Assembly: GCA_016933575.1 (NCBI GenBank)
Contig: JAFGAR010000151.1
Span: 62,001-126,000, forward strand
Reading direction: 5' to 3'
DNA from: Candidatus Thorarchaeota archaeon
GTDB lineage: Archaea > Asgardarchaeota > Thorarchaeia > Thorarchaeales > Thorarchaeaceae
Length of the DNA: 64,000 nucleotides
The notes under the pieces were generated by a model. The model was not told the DNA's origin. It worked only from the letters and a program-made list of their open reading frames with translations, and ran no database searches. This document shows positions 43,239 to 51,633 of the stretch, in pieces. Position 1 is the first letter of the stretch; each line of letters opens with the position of its first letter. The translations under genes and the position numbers were made by a program.

Positions 43239-43343
43239 AGCATTCAGCCACCATGCCAAATTCAGAATGACATCGATAAAAGTGTGACTCTTTCATCTTT
43301 TTATTATCAATAAGAGTAATAGGAGCCTCTGCTGAGATATTGA

Positions 43344-43667
43344 ATGATATCAATGTCTAACGAGTGTAAGTGTATAGGAAAAGAGCCTCGGAAAATCATA
43401 GCTCGTGTGATCAGTCAGGAAGGACATTGTGCCATTGGTCACAAGGTTGGAGATACAATCGAATTTGATCATTATGGTGCAAGAGGTGACATATGCATCA
43501 ATGCACTCTTTACTATGTTGCCTGTAGTCTATGCAATGATGCACAATGCTTTCTTTCCGTGGTCAAAGGACCATTGCAAAGAGCTTCATGCATGCCCAGA
43601 CCCTGAGAATCCAGTAGTTTTCGAGCTGGATAGGTCTCAAAGCATGGAAAGAAAAGCAACTGGGTGA
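43344..43667 (+). CDS. TIGR04076-like small protein
   Basis: A 107-residue protein with the family's pattern: IIARVISQEGHCAIGHKVGDTIEF, then CINALFTMLPVVYAM, FFPWSKDHCKELHACPDPENPVVFEL. Conserved cysteines suggest metal or redox binding, but the function of the family is not established. It starts at ATG 43344 or 43353. Its stop is three bases from the stop of the convergent methyltransferase gene. Confidence 0.8.
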   Translation: MISMSNECKCIGKEPRKIIARVISQEGHCAIGHKVGDTIEFDHYGARGDICINALFTMLPVVYAMMHNAFFPWSKDHCKELHACPDPENPVVFELDRSQSMERKATG

Positions 43668-43669
43668 GT

Positions 43670-44506
43670 TCAGAGAATCTTGAGAAGCAGAGAATCATAC
43701 TCACCTGGTCGAAACCTAAGATGTAGACGAATACTATCTCCAGCTTTGACCTCGTGGGATTCTTCTAGAGGCAAGAAGACTTCCCTCCATCCATCCTCCA
43801 TCTGAAGAGTGATTTGTCTATTCAGGATGCAATCAAACATTCCACATAATCCATGTAATGTACCATTCTCGACTATTTCGAATTGAAGTATTCTATCGAC
43901 AAAAGCGTCCGGATTTAGTTCTGTCAGATTGAAACTGACTAGCTCTATGAGGTTTGCAAGATCCCTGCTCTCGATTCGATCAGTGGTCTGAATGACGCGG
44001 GGAAAGGTTAGATCTTCGACATTGAATCTAATCCATTGAGTTTCATTTTCAACTGGTACCACAAAAAGATTGACACGCTCAGGAATGATATGACCTGTAG
44101 GTTTCAAGAGTCTAGATACAGCATACGTACTGGCAGGTATTTGCTGTTCGATTAGCATCAGCGATGATAACATTTCGCAAATAACTACATCCGCAAGTTC
44201 AGTTGGGATGAACACAGAATAATGCGAGTTGACGAAGTCTATTCTATCTTGGACACCATTTAACTGAGCAGCTTTTTGAGCGTAGACAAGTGATTCTTTA
44301 TTGATATCGATAGCTGTGACTCTTGCGCCTGCTTTTGCTGCAATAATTGCAAGGACTCCTGTACCAGTTCCTATGTCAATTACATAATCATCAGGTCTAA
44401 CAACTCCCTCAATGGCCTCTTTGAATTTCCTCAGTCTACCCCGATGACTAAGCAGACTCGCAGCATGAAGCACCGAGAATGGTGTTGCATATTCTCTATT
44501 CGTCAT
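43670..44506 (-). CDS. PRMT-like SAM methyltransferase
   Basis: A 278-residue class I methyltransferase. The SAM site VIDIGTGTG (42-50) and acidic D67 (AIDIN) are intact. After motif III the sequence CEMLSSLMLIEQ has E111 and E120 spaced like the double-E loop that grips arginine in protein arginine methyltransferases, and the C-terminal half is a beta-barrel-like region as in PRMTs. Protein arginine methylation is therefore a reasonable guess, though a small-molecule or ribosomal-protein target is possible. It is followed by a convergent gene; the TPR gene upstream is divergent. Confidence 0.75.
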   Translation of the reverse strand: MTNREYATPFSVLHAASLLSHRGRLRKFKEAIEGVVRPDDYVIDIGTGTGVLAIIAAKAGARVTAIDINKESLVYAQKAAQLNGVQDRIDFVNSHYSVFIPTELADVVICEMLSSLMLIEQQIPASTYAVSRLLKPTGHIIPERVNLFVVPVENETQWIRFNVEDLTFPRVIQTTDRIESRDLANLIELVSFNLTELNPDAFVDRILQFEIVENGTLHGLCGMFDCILNRQITLQMEDGWREVFLPLEESHEVKAGDSIRLHLRFRPGEYDSLLLKIL

Positions 44507-44529
44507 TATTTTTCCCCTATCAATGTCTC

Positions 44530-44538
44530 TTTATAATA
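44530..44538 (+). promoter_or_regulatory. TATA-like box in divergent region
   Basis: TTTATAATA at 44530-44538 is suited to the plus-strand TPR gene whose GTG start at 44602 has GGAAGG at 44585-44590. Confidence 0.35.
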
Positions 44539-44601
44539 TGAATTATGCAATTTTGTAACGGAAAAAGGGATGTTTATCCCTGATGGAAGGCTGTATATTC
44601 A

Positions 44602-45762
44602 GTGACTGAAAAGGTTCTGGAGTCTGCAAGGAAAGCTCTTGAAGAATGTAGACCGCATGATGCAATCGTTGCACTTGAACCTCTTGTTGAATATGATGAT
44701 GAAGATGTTGACGCACTTGTCTGCCTGGGAATAGCTTATGTTCAAGCCGAGATGCCCGAGAAAGCTGTCGATGTACTCAGTCGAGCAGATGAGCTTGTTG
44801 AAATGCACTATGTAGTAGAGCTCTTTCTAGGACGTGCTCTTTGGGCACTTGGTAAAATTGAAGCAGCTGAAGATCGTATTCGTGAAGCACTGAAACTCGA
44901 TTCGACTGAACCAGAACCATGGATTGATCTCGGTCGAATCATGATGCAAAAAAAGGAATATCGTGATGCTATCGATCATCTTAGACTCGCACTCAGCCAT
45001 TTTCCCGATGAGATAACTCTTGTTTTTCTCCACGCTCTTGTTTTATACAGACTTGGAGATTTCACAGCTGCAACTGAGGAATGGGGGCGTGTTCATAGAC
45101 TTCAGCCCAATCTCATGACAGCAATCTCAAACTATGCATACATTCTACTCCTTCAAAATCGTGTCTTTGAAGCTGCTCCTTTTGTTGGACATGCTAATAC
45201 CATGGATCCTGATGACTATAGGTCTCTTATTCTATTGGGTGAACTTCGATATCAATCTGGAGATCACGAAGGCGCGTTGGAATGTTTTGGTAAGGTTCTA
45301 GATTTAGATCCAATCAATATTGAAGCATTATCAAGAATGGCAGTCATTTCTCATAATGCTAAGAATGATGTTGCGGCGAAGGAGTACCTACGACGGGCAG
45401 AACTTGAATTGGGACGTGATCCAGAATCTTGGAGAGGGCTTTGTTCTTCATATCCTCTATTAGATATGCAGGAAGATTATGTTGACTGTCTTATTCGATG
45501 GACCAAAGCTGATAAAAATTCAGCTGCACCTTGGGTCATACTTGCTCATGAATATGACAAAGTGGGGAAGATCGAATATGCAAGAAATACTTGGCGTGTT
45601 GTGTTCGAACTTCGAGGGTATGTGAAGTGCAGATGTGCATCCTGTGAAAATGAGAAGAGAATACCTTACAACAGCACACTTGGTTTTGATGTGTACTCTG
45701 ATTTGATCTGCGAGTCATGTGGTTCGGTGATGCGTATGCCTGCATCGATGCCAATCGATTAA
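44602..45762 (+). CDS. TPR-repeat protein with C-terminal zinc ribbon
   Basis: A protein of 386 residues with about eight TPR units (10-320), such as PEKAVDVLSRADELVEMHY, KIEAAEDRIREALKLDSTEP and HEGALECFGKVLDLDPINIE. The tail carries CRCASC and CESC pairs (about 347-380), forming a treble-clef or ribbon-type zinc site. GTG start. It resembles bacterial YciM/LapB in layout (TPRs plus terminal metal domain), though sequence identity is not implied. It ends 14 bases before the Nudix gene, so both are likely cotranscribed. Confidence 0.85.
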   Translation: MTEKVLESARKALEECRPHDAIVALEPLVEYDDEDVDALVCLGIAYVQAEMPEKAVDVLSRADELVEMHYVVELFLGRALWALGKIEAAEDRIREALKLDSTEPEPWIDLGRIMMQKKEYRDAIDHLRLALSHFPDEITLVFLHALVLYRLGDFTAATEEWGRVHRLQPNLMTAISNYAYILLLQNRVFEAAPFVGHANTMDPDDYRSLILLGELRYQSGDHEGALECFGKVLDLDPINIEALSRMAVISHNAKNDVAAKEYLRRAELELGRDPESWRGLCSSYPLLDMQEDYVDCLIRWTKADKNSAAPWVILAHEYDKVGKIEYARNTWRVVFELRGYVKCRCASCENEKRIPYNSTLGFDVYSDLICESCGSVMRMPASMPID

Positions 45763-45776
45763 ACGATGTGAGATGA

Positions 45777-46223
45777 ATGAGTGATAGACGATATCCTTCT
45801 CATCCAATTCCTGGTGTCGGTGCTATAATTGTTGGCAAGAAGGGGATTCTTTTAGCAAGGCGTGATAAAGATCCTGGAAAGAGTCTTTGGAGCATTCCTG
45901 GGGGCGGCGTGGAGATTGGAGAGACTCAAATCGAGGCTGTCCAGCGCGAAGTAAAAGAGGAAACCAATATCGATTGCGAGGTAATTGAACTTATCAGCAC
46001 TTTTGATCTTATAACGCACGATACAGCTGGCAATATCGAATACCATTTCTTATTGAATCACTATCTTGGAAGGGCTCTCAGTGAGAAGACACAGGCTGAA
46101 ACCTCAGATGGTGAAGTATCTTGGTTCCATCCGGATAAGTTGCCACATGATATGGCGAATGCTAGGATCACGAATCTCATATTATCACATCGAGAAAGGA
46201 TACTCCTGTTAATGAGGGCATAA
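45777..46223 (+). CDS. Nudix hydrolase
   Basis: A 148-residue enzyme with an intact Nudix box, GX5EX7REVKEETNI (residues 43-65; asparagine replaces the usual last glycine). The following LISTFDLITHD and HFLLNHYLGRAL strands are typical of ADP-ribose or (d)NTP pyrophosphatases. The opening YPSHPIPGVGAIIVG is like ADP-ribose pyrophosphatase of methanogens. The substrate is not settled. ATG 45777 follows GTGAGATGA. Confidence 0.9.
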   Translation: MSDRRYPSHPIPGVGAIIVGKKGILLARRDKDPGKSLWSIPGGGVEIGETQIEAVQREVKEETNIDCEVIELISTFDLITHDTAGNIEYHFLLNHYLGRALSEKTQAETSDGEVSWFHPDKLPHDMANARITNLILSHRERILLLMRA

Positions 46224-46258
46224 TAGACCAAATTGAGCCATTCCTGAAAATTGCTAAG

Positions 46259-46266
46259 AAATATAA
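46259..46266 (+). promoter_or_regulatory. TATA-like box for the membrane protein gene
   Basis: AAATATAA at 46259-46266 would start transcripts near 46290, just inside the longest frame, which supports ATG 46328 as the start codon. Confidence 0.4.
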
Positions 46267-46327
46267 GAATCTCCGTGCTGAACATTTGTTAACAGCAATT
46301 TCCTTTGCAAAGGAAGAGTTGATTACA

Positions 46328-46789
46328 ATGTTCAGAACTATAATCGCATTACTAATAACACTAGTTACAGCTGTTTTGATCGGAGCTTTCCAAATACTAG
46401 GTCTTGATCTTACTACAATTCAAGCTATCATTGGTAGCACAGACATTACCAGTGACCTTATGGTACTCGGTGGAACCTTATTTGCCTCACTTCTATTTCC
46501 ATATACTGCTGCTCAAGCAAGCATCTTTGCACCGCTAGTTGCACTTGGTGTTGCTGGATTTATCGCTGGATTGATTTCTAAGAGTGGTGTTCGCATGCTC
46601 TTTGTTTCAATCTTTGCATTGGTTCTCTTCTTCTTAGGATTCTATATCCTGACCCTTGCCGGTGATCCAAGCAACTTCAATGGCATGTTCACTGTAGCTC
46701 GCAATATGGTAATTGACTTAGGTGTTGCATTCGGACTCCTCTTCATACCTGGAATCATTGGAGCATCACTAACAGCAGAAGACTACTAG
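46328..46789 (+). CDS. Small multi-pass membrane protein
   Basis: ATG 46328 (153 residues) has GGAAGAG nine bases upstream and fits the TATA position; the longer frame from TTG 46286 is unlikely. Four hydrophobic segments (TIIALLITLVTAVLIGAFQIL, SLLFPYTAAQ..LVALGVAGFIAGLI, MLFVSIFALVLFFLGFYILT, and VIDLGVAFGLLFIPGIIGASL) make it an integral membrane protein. It ends in an acidic TAEDY. No family is recognised. Confidence 0.7.
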   Translation: MFRTIIALLITLVTAVLIGAFQILGLDLTTIQAIIGSTDITSDLMVLGGTLFASLLFPYTAAQASIFAPLVALGVAGFIAGLISKSGVRMLFVSIFALVLFFLGFYILTLAGDPSNFNGMFTVARNMVIDLGVAFGLLFIPGIIGASLTAEDY

Positions 46790-46809
46790 TTAATTTACTT
46801 TAGTAGAAC

Positions 46810-46841
46810 TGGGGGTTTTAACCCCCATCACTCCTTTTTTT
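46810..46841 (+). terminator. Hairpin terminator
   Basis: TGGGGGTT (46810-46817) pairs with AACCCCCA (46820-46827) and TCACTCCTTTTTTT follows. It is between convergent genes and overlaps the last codons' downstream side of the DHH nuclease gene. Confidence 0.75.
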
Positions 46842-48363
46842 CAGAGCTGTTCTTATTTGATGATTTTAGAACTTCCCACATTTCATTGGAAGAGCGTCTG
46901 AGAAATTCATCAAGATGATCCTTTTGTACAAAAGCGCCAGCGGCCATGGGATGACCACCTGCTTCAGCGACAAGCATTCCATGAGTTTCATTCATGAAAT
47001 CGGCAACTGAAACGAAGGTTTCCTTTAGATTTATGCCTCTCTTGATCAAGTCCTTGTAGGCACGACCGGAGAGTTTTGCTAGGGGGCTGTCATTGGTTGT
47101 GTTAATACTCACACCAACCACTGGTTTATCGACGGGAATTATTCTCGAACCTTGGGCCATACCTATGACAACACCGATTATTGTGTCTGGTATCTCTGGG
47201 TCGTTTACGAGATAGAAACCCGGCATAGTAACAAAACCCCCATCCTCAAGACGTCGTAGAGCCATGGCAAGATTCTTCCGATGTTCTTGTAGTAAGTACC
47301 TACCTTCACTAATTGCATCTGGGTCTCCTAGACATACTTTGACGCCAACCTCTGGTTTTCGATTTCTTCCGCATGCATTTAATAGAGTGGAGAATTCTTT
47401 TGCACTTCTCATCTCCGTCTTCTTTGGTCTCTTTGTCAGAATCACAACATCGCCAATCAAGCCTTGAGCTATATTGGGATCATTATATACCTCAATGATG
47501 TTCTGAATTAGGTGTTGAATAATTAGCTGCTTCTCGTCAGATTCAAGACTGACCCATGTTCTCCATTCATCATTTTTATCTTTCAACTCAATATTGAGAT
47601 TCTCAAAGAACTCAAAGCATGCTGGTTCTACTCCAGTAATTCCCGGCAAGTACGGGTCTGTTGCATATTGAAGCAGGTATGGCAGAGGACGTGTATGTAT
47701 CCCAAAGAAGGTAAGGTCTCGGCTTACCTTGAGAGTTCCTGCAATCTCTCCCAATTCGAGTATCTTGCGATTAAGTCCAGTAAAGCCTTTTCCGTAATAA
47801 TCCTGAAGGTCTCCAGTAGCTCCAACAATTGCGAGTTCCGTCAAGTCAAGATTGCTTGGTGATAGAAACAGCGCAAATAGGAAGGCAACACCAGCCCCGG
47901 AGAGTTCAAAGCTGCCATTCAATCCATGTTGGCATGGATTAATTTCTATCACCTTGTTACCCAAAGAGGATGATTCAACTTCAACGATCTCTTCGGAAGG
48001 TAAGTGATGATCTAGCACAATAATATGCTTTAGACTCTCTAATGTTGCAATATGATTCCTAATTAGAGTAATCTGCCCAGTTCCAAAATCACTGAATAGA
48101 ACAGTATCTGGTTGATACTTTTCAATTTCATTTTTGATGTCAATAATTGTTTCCGAATTAATTTGGTGAATATTTCGCCACTCGATCTTCTTATCTTCGC
48201 GTTCAATAGCCTGGATCACGATGGCCAATGCAGAAATGCCATCTGCATCAATATGAGAGAACGCCATCACCTTGTGAGAATCTTTTACGATTCGTGCTGC
48301 ATCTCTGAGGAGTTCTAACATAGATTCCGGTATTGACTCGAGAAGATTTTCCATGTCTACCAC
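46828..48363 (-). CDS. DHH-family nuclease, RecJ/GAN-like
   Basis: A 511-residue phosphoesterase of the DHH-DHHA1 family, which in archaea includes single-strand nucleases and the Cdc45-related GAN protein. Metal-binding motifs are HIDAD (37-41), SDFG (91-94) and DHH (118-120), and the C-terminal DHHA1 part has GGHPMAAGAF near 480. The distance between motifs is as in RecJ. A role in replication fork or repair nuclease work is likely. Start GTG 48363 has AAGG upstream; ATG 48354 is possible. Confidence 0.88.
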   Translation of the reverse strand: MVDMENLLESIPESMLELLRDAARIVKDSHKVMAFSHIDADGISALAIVIQAIEREDKKIEWRNIHQINSETIIDIKNEIEKYQPDTVLFSDFGTGQITLIRNHIATLESLKHIIVLDHHLPSEEIVEVESSSLGNKVIEINPCQHGLNGSFELSGAGVAFLFALFLSPSNLDLTELAIVGATGDLQDYYGKGFTGLNRKILELGEIAGTLKVSRDLTFFGIHTRPLPYLLQYATDPYLPGITGVEPACFEFFENLNIELKDKNDEWRTWVSLESDEKQLIIQHLIQNIIEVYNDPNIAQGLIGDVVILTKRPKKTEMRSAKEFSTLLNACGRNRKPEVGVKVCLGDPDAISEGRYLLQEHRKNLAMALRRLEDGGFVTMPGFYLVNDPEIPDTIIGVVIGMAQGSRIIPVDKPVVGVSINTTNDSPLAKLSGRAYKDLIKRGINLKETFVSVADFMNETHGMLVAEAGGHPMAAGAFVQKDHLDEFLRRSSNEMWEVLKSSNKNSSEKKE

Positions 48364-48429
48364 GAATACCTTTTACTCTCTAGAATATAAGTAGGCCTCT
48401 CTTATATCGTGAGTGTCCCAAGAGCTTGG

Positions 48430-48768
48430 TTAATCTGTTGCTCTAAAGACTCTGGATATTGCTAAGAAGAGTATGAGAAACACACTAGCAACTGCTGCAA
48501 TTGCTTTGGCAGCCTTTTGCCAAAAATTAAGTGGTATCTCAATATCACGAAGATCATTCTTCACTCGTTTAAGATATACTCGTTTTTCGGTATAAAGCGC
48601 ATCTTGATTGTCACTCTTTACTGAGAAACGTTCCCAACTCTCGAATAGAGGTGTTTCAGGATTAGTTCTCAACCACTCCTCCCAGAGCTGTAGGATTTCT
48701 TCACGATGTGGTTCTGGGAATCCTTCAATTATGCTACGAATATGGTCTTCCCAATTGTCAATTGTCAT
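48430..48768 (-). CDS. Small tail-anchored membrane protein
   Basis: A 112-residue protein. A helical acidic/aromatic cytoplasmic part (1-80) includes HIRSIIEGFPEPHREEILQLWEEW, and a single hydrophobic helix lies near the C-terminus (AAVASVFLILFLAISRVF) followed by a short end. It is upstream of the DHH nuclease gene on the same strand, 66 bases away. No family is recognised. Confidence 0.6.
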   Translation of the reverse strand: MTIDNWEDHIRSIIEGFPEPHREEILQLWEEWLRTNPETPLFESWERFSVKSDNQDALYTEKRVYLKRVKNDLRDIEIPLNFWQKAAKAIAAVASVFLILFLAISRVFRATD

Positions 48769-48958
48769 CTTTTATTGTGCACCTCTGATTTCCCGGTCAA
48801 GTACTATTAATTTCGACTTAATTTTTCTATTAAATGTTGACTTAATTCCATTCTAGCATTTGTCAATAGCGCGAAACATTGTTTCCAAATTTATTACTCC
48901 TCTTTGCCTTTAAGTAGTCCTAAAGAAGCATTATGTGAATGCTTTCAGGATATTGTCA

Positions 48959-49480
48959 TTATCGCATCTTGGAGATTTCGCGGCTCCACTCTTTGATATC
49001 ATCTCTAAGCTTTTGGAGATCTGAAGGACTTATTGTATCAACGCGACCATAAGTACGAAGAATACGTGTCCATCTCTGCATCTTTACTATGAGACCTCCT
49101 GATGCCCCCTTGCTCTCAAGCATATCTGCTGAATCGTTTATTTTCTGTGCAAGGTCACTAGCAATGACTCCCTCTCGAATTTGAGTTTCAAGAGTATCAA
49201 GTACAGCCTGATGGGATGATACTGCTCCTTTTTGACTAATTGATGGGCCACTACTAGCAGCACTAGGTCCTGCTTGTTTGATGTTCTTTACAGTCTCAAG
49301 TATCTCTTCAATTCTCTCAGCATTGGCGTTCACAGCTAATGCAATATCTGATTGAGCCTCCTGAACCTCAGTGATCTTCGCAATGACCTCAATCATTCTG
49401 TTCAGCATCTGAGTGAGTCTCTCAATGGCTCCATTTATTTCTGTGAGCTTAGCTCTTAGGTACGTGTCTTCTTCACTCAT
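48959..49480 (-). CDS. Coiled-coil protein of unknown function
   Basis: ATG 49480 gives 173 residues; GTG 49492 would add four. A long heptad-rich helix (YLRAKLTEINGAIERLTQMLNRMIEVIAKITEV and on to about residue 70) is followed by a Ser/Ala/Gly linker (GPSAASSGPSISQKG) and a helical C-terminal domain (LDTLETQIREGVIASDLAQKI to the end). It probably forms oligomers. GTGGGG precedes the start. No family is recognised. Confidence 0.65.
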   Translation of the reverse strand: MSEEDTYLRAKLTEINGAIERLTQMLNRMIEVIAKITEVQEAQSDIALAVNANAERIEEILETVKNIKQAGPSAASSGPSISQKGAVSSHQAVLDTLETQIREGVIASDLAQKINDSADMLESKGASGGLIVKMQRWTRILRTYGRVDTISPSDLQKLRDDIKEWSREISKMR

Positions 49481-49511
49481 TATGATCCCCACTTTAGTGG
49501 TCTGCGCATCG

Positions 49512-49520
49512 TCTATATAA
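49512..49520 (-). promoter_or_regulatory. TATA-like box, minus strand
   Basis: On the minus strand TATTATATA at about 49512-49520 lies some 30 bases ahead of the coiled-coil gene start. Confidence 0.4.
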
Positions 49521-49634
49521 TATCAGTGACATACTTACTCCGAAGATTAAGCTTTCTGTGGCGTTTACTCTTTATCTATATCAGATGTACATAACCGAAT
49601 ATCTATATTCAGCATCAGAAAACATCACTCCTGA

Positions 49635-49651
49635 CCAGATATCATATCTGG
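49635..49651 (+). promoter_or_regulatory. 17-base palindrome upstream of the cupin gene
   Basis: CCAGATA (49635-49641) and TATCTGG (49645-49651) form a perfect inverted repeat around TCA. It is 27 bases before the ATG and 10 before the GGAGGT ribosome site. It could be a regulator-binding operator or an RNA hairpin that influences translation. Confidence 0.45.
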
Positions 49652-49677
49652 CTGTTCTCAGGAGGTAATCTACCCTA

Positions 49678-50031
49678 ATGTATGTGGTCAGTTACAAGGA
49701 GCGCGAATTGAAAGACGTTGAAATGGATGGGGTGCAAAAGGTAACGGTTCGCTGGTTGATTGGGAAACAAACAGGTGCGCGAACCTATGCCATGCGATTA
49801 TTTGAGATAGCTCCAGGTGGTATCATTCCCTTGCACAACCATGAAGAAGAGCATGAGATTTTCGTTCTTAACGGCAAAGCGAAGCTTCTGGGTAATATCG
49901 AGGGTATTGCTAAGAAGGATGATATCGTATATGTTCCTTCAAATGAACTGCATGGTTATGATAATACAGAAGGGAAGGAAGTCTTCAAGTTCATTTGCGT
50001 TATTCCACTAATTGAGAAGGAAAATGCATAA
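49678..50031 (+). CDS. Cupin-domain protein
   Basis: A 117-residue single-domain cupin. Motif 1, GGIIPLHNHEEEHEIFVLNG (47-66), gives metal ligands H53, H55 and E60 (H59 also present), and motif 2, VPSNELHGYDN (86-96), gives H92. Metal (Fe, Mn or Zn) binding is expected; the reaction cannot be known. GGAGGT at 49661-49666 is the ribosome site. It is upstream of a HAD hydrolase gene in the same direction, with 46 bases between. Confidence 0.88.
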   Translation: MYVVSYKERELKDVEMDGVQKVTVRWLIGKQTGARTYAMRLFEIAPGGIIPLHNHEEEHEIFVLNGKAKLLGNIEGIAKKDDIVYVPSNELHGYDNTEGKEVFKFICVIPLIEKENA

Positions 50032-50077
50032 GTTACAACTCACTAGGTATCTTTTTCACTGTACCACGTGAGGCAGG

Positions 50078-50899
50078 ATGAGAGCTGGTAGTATGAATCT
50101 TAGTGGAAAGAAACTCTGGATCTTTGATGTCGATAACACCTTGATTCTAGATGTTGAACACCCGAATCCCTTTGATGATGCACTCAAACTATGGAATGCA
50201 CTTGAGAAAAGAGATGTTACTCTTGCGATTCTAACTAACGTAGGAAGATTATCTGGAAGGCAGGTTCATGAAGCTCTAAAGAAAGCTGGATTTAATCTTC
50301 CTATTGAGAATGTATATACTGCTGGGGCGGCAGCAGCAGCTTATATACATAACAGGTCTTCAGGTGCTCGATGTTTCATAATTGGCGAGGGTGGAGCACA
50401 GGAGGATTTTGTTTCGCATGGTCTTGATGTGACGAATAATCCACCAATTGATTATGTTGCTGTTGGTGCAGACCGCGGCATGACTTTTCAAGAGTTGAAC
50501 TTTGCAACAAAGATGGTAAATCAGGGTGCTCGACTCATTTGTATCAGTGGAAGTCGGGACTACCCTGGAGTATATCTTGGGCAGGAAGATATATACATTG
50601 GAGAACGTTCGATTGTTGCCGCTATTGAACATGCTACTGGAGTTGAGGCTATTGTCGTTGGGAAGCCATTGCCTGAGATTGTTATCGAAACAGTCAAGAT
50701 CTTAGGTTTCGATACTTCTGAATCTATCATTATTGGGGATAATCCTCGATCTGATGTAGCTGGCGGAAAGGCGGCTGGAGTTACTACAGTACTTGTTCAA
50801 CGAGACCCCGATAATATTGTAGACTTTGATTCTGGCGATTTGGATACTACTCCTGATATCGATGTGACTAGTTTGGAAGAGCTCATCGAGTATCTGTAG
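50078..50899 (+). CDS. HAD-family phosphatase, NagD-like
   Basis: A 273-residue hydrolase. The nucleophile motif is WIFDVDNTL (D17, D19), motif II is LAILTNVG, a C2-type cap lies between, and motifs III/IV are GKPLPEIVIETVK and IIIGDNPRSDVAGGKAAG. This layout is that of NagD/PLPase-type phosphatases, which act on sugar or cofactor phosphates. ATG 50093 is an alternative start. Confidence 0.9.
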   Translation: MRAGSMNLSGKKLWIFDVDNTLILDVEHPNPFDDALKLWNALEKRDVTLAILTNVGRLSGRQVHEALKKAGFNLPIENVYTAGAAAAAYIHNRSSGARCFIIGEGGAQEDFVSHGLDVTNNPPIDYVAVGADRGMTFQELNFATKMVNQGARLICISGSRDYPGVYLGQEDIYIGERSIVAAIEHATGVEAIVVGKPLPEIVIETVKILGFDTSESIIIGDNPRSDVAGGKAAGVTTVLVQRDPDNIVDFDSGDLDTTPDIDVTSLEELIEYL

Positions 50900-50946
50900 C
50901 CAGTCCTCTAAAAACACTCATAGGCTGAAGTTTTCTATGAACACCT

Positions 50947-51633
50947 ATGAGCCCTTCAAGGTCAATTAGATTTGAAACAGGTCCTTCTGGAACAAGCATC
51001 ACAGTGGTTGCGATCACAGAACTAAAACTTGGGAAATCATCCGCTGATTTTGAAAAGTATGAACAAGAGATGTTCGAGGAGATACGATTGCGGAACGATT
51101 TAGAAGATCTCAGTAGTGATTCGTTGCTTCTCTCATATCGCGCAATGCATTGGACGTATGGAATTGATCCGACAAAAAAACGGGGCTCGAGCGAAGCAGT
51201 CTTACGGAGAGTTCTTCAAGGCGAAAATCTTTGGCGTATCTCAGACCTTGTAGATATTGTGAATCTCTCATCAGCCTATCACAAGATTCCAATAGGATTG
51301 ATTGATGAAGCAAAAATTAACGGTCAATTAACTCTTAGGCAAGCCAAGAAAGGAGAACTCTTTCATCGTATCGGTGGTGACACTATCAAATGTCGAGGAC
51401 GAGAGATTGTTCTTGCTGACGATAGTGGAATCGTCTGTTATGGATATGCCATTCATGACTCTGATCGTACCAAGGTTACAAAAGAGAGTACGACTGTATT
51501 GATGCTTCACTATGGTGCTTCTGCTGCCACAAAGGAAATCATCTCAGATGCAACAGATTTCACATCCCATCTAATCAAACGATGGGTGGACTGTGAAGTG
51601 TCTGAACCAATAAGGTATGTATCTCCAAATTAG
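50947..51633 (+). CDS. B3/B4-domain protein (PheRS beta-subunit editing-like)
   Basis: A 228-residue protein matching the B3/B4 domain found in the beta subunit of phenylalanyl-tRNA synthetase: GIDPTKKRGSSEAVLRRVLQGENL, DLVDIVNLSSAYHKIPIGLID, GQLTLRQAKKGE and IVLADDSGIVCYGYAIHDSDRTKVTKEST. In the synthetase this domain removes mis-charged tyrosine; free-standing versions are thought to edit or bind aminoacyl-tRNA. The ends of this gene and the convergent HerA-like gene overlap by four bases. Confidence 0.85.
   Translation: MSPSRSIRFETGPSGTSITVVAITELKLGKSSADFEKYEQEMFEEIRLRNDLEDLSSDSLLLSYRAMHWTYGIDPTKKRGSSEAVLRRVLQGENLWRISDLVDIVNLSSAYHKIPIGLIDEAKINGQLTLRQAKKGELFHRIGGDTIKCRGREIVLADDSGIVCYGYAIHDSDRTKVTKESTTVLMLHYGASAATKEIISDATDFTSHLIKRWVDCEVSEPIRYVSPN

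Noticed and set aside
44602..45762. LapB/YciM identity for the TPR-zinc protein
   Set aside because: The layout is similar, but the bacterial protein has an N-terminal membrane helix and works in lipopolysaccharide control, neither of which applies here.
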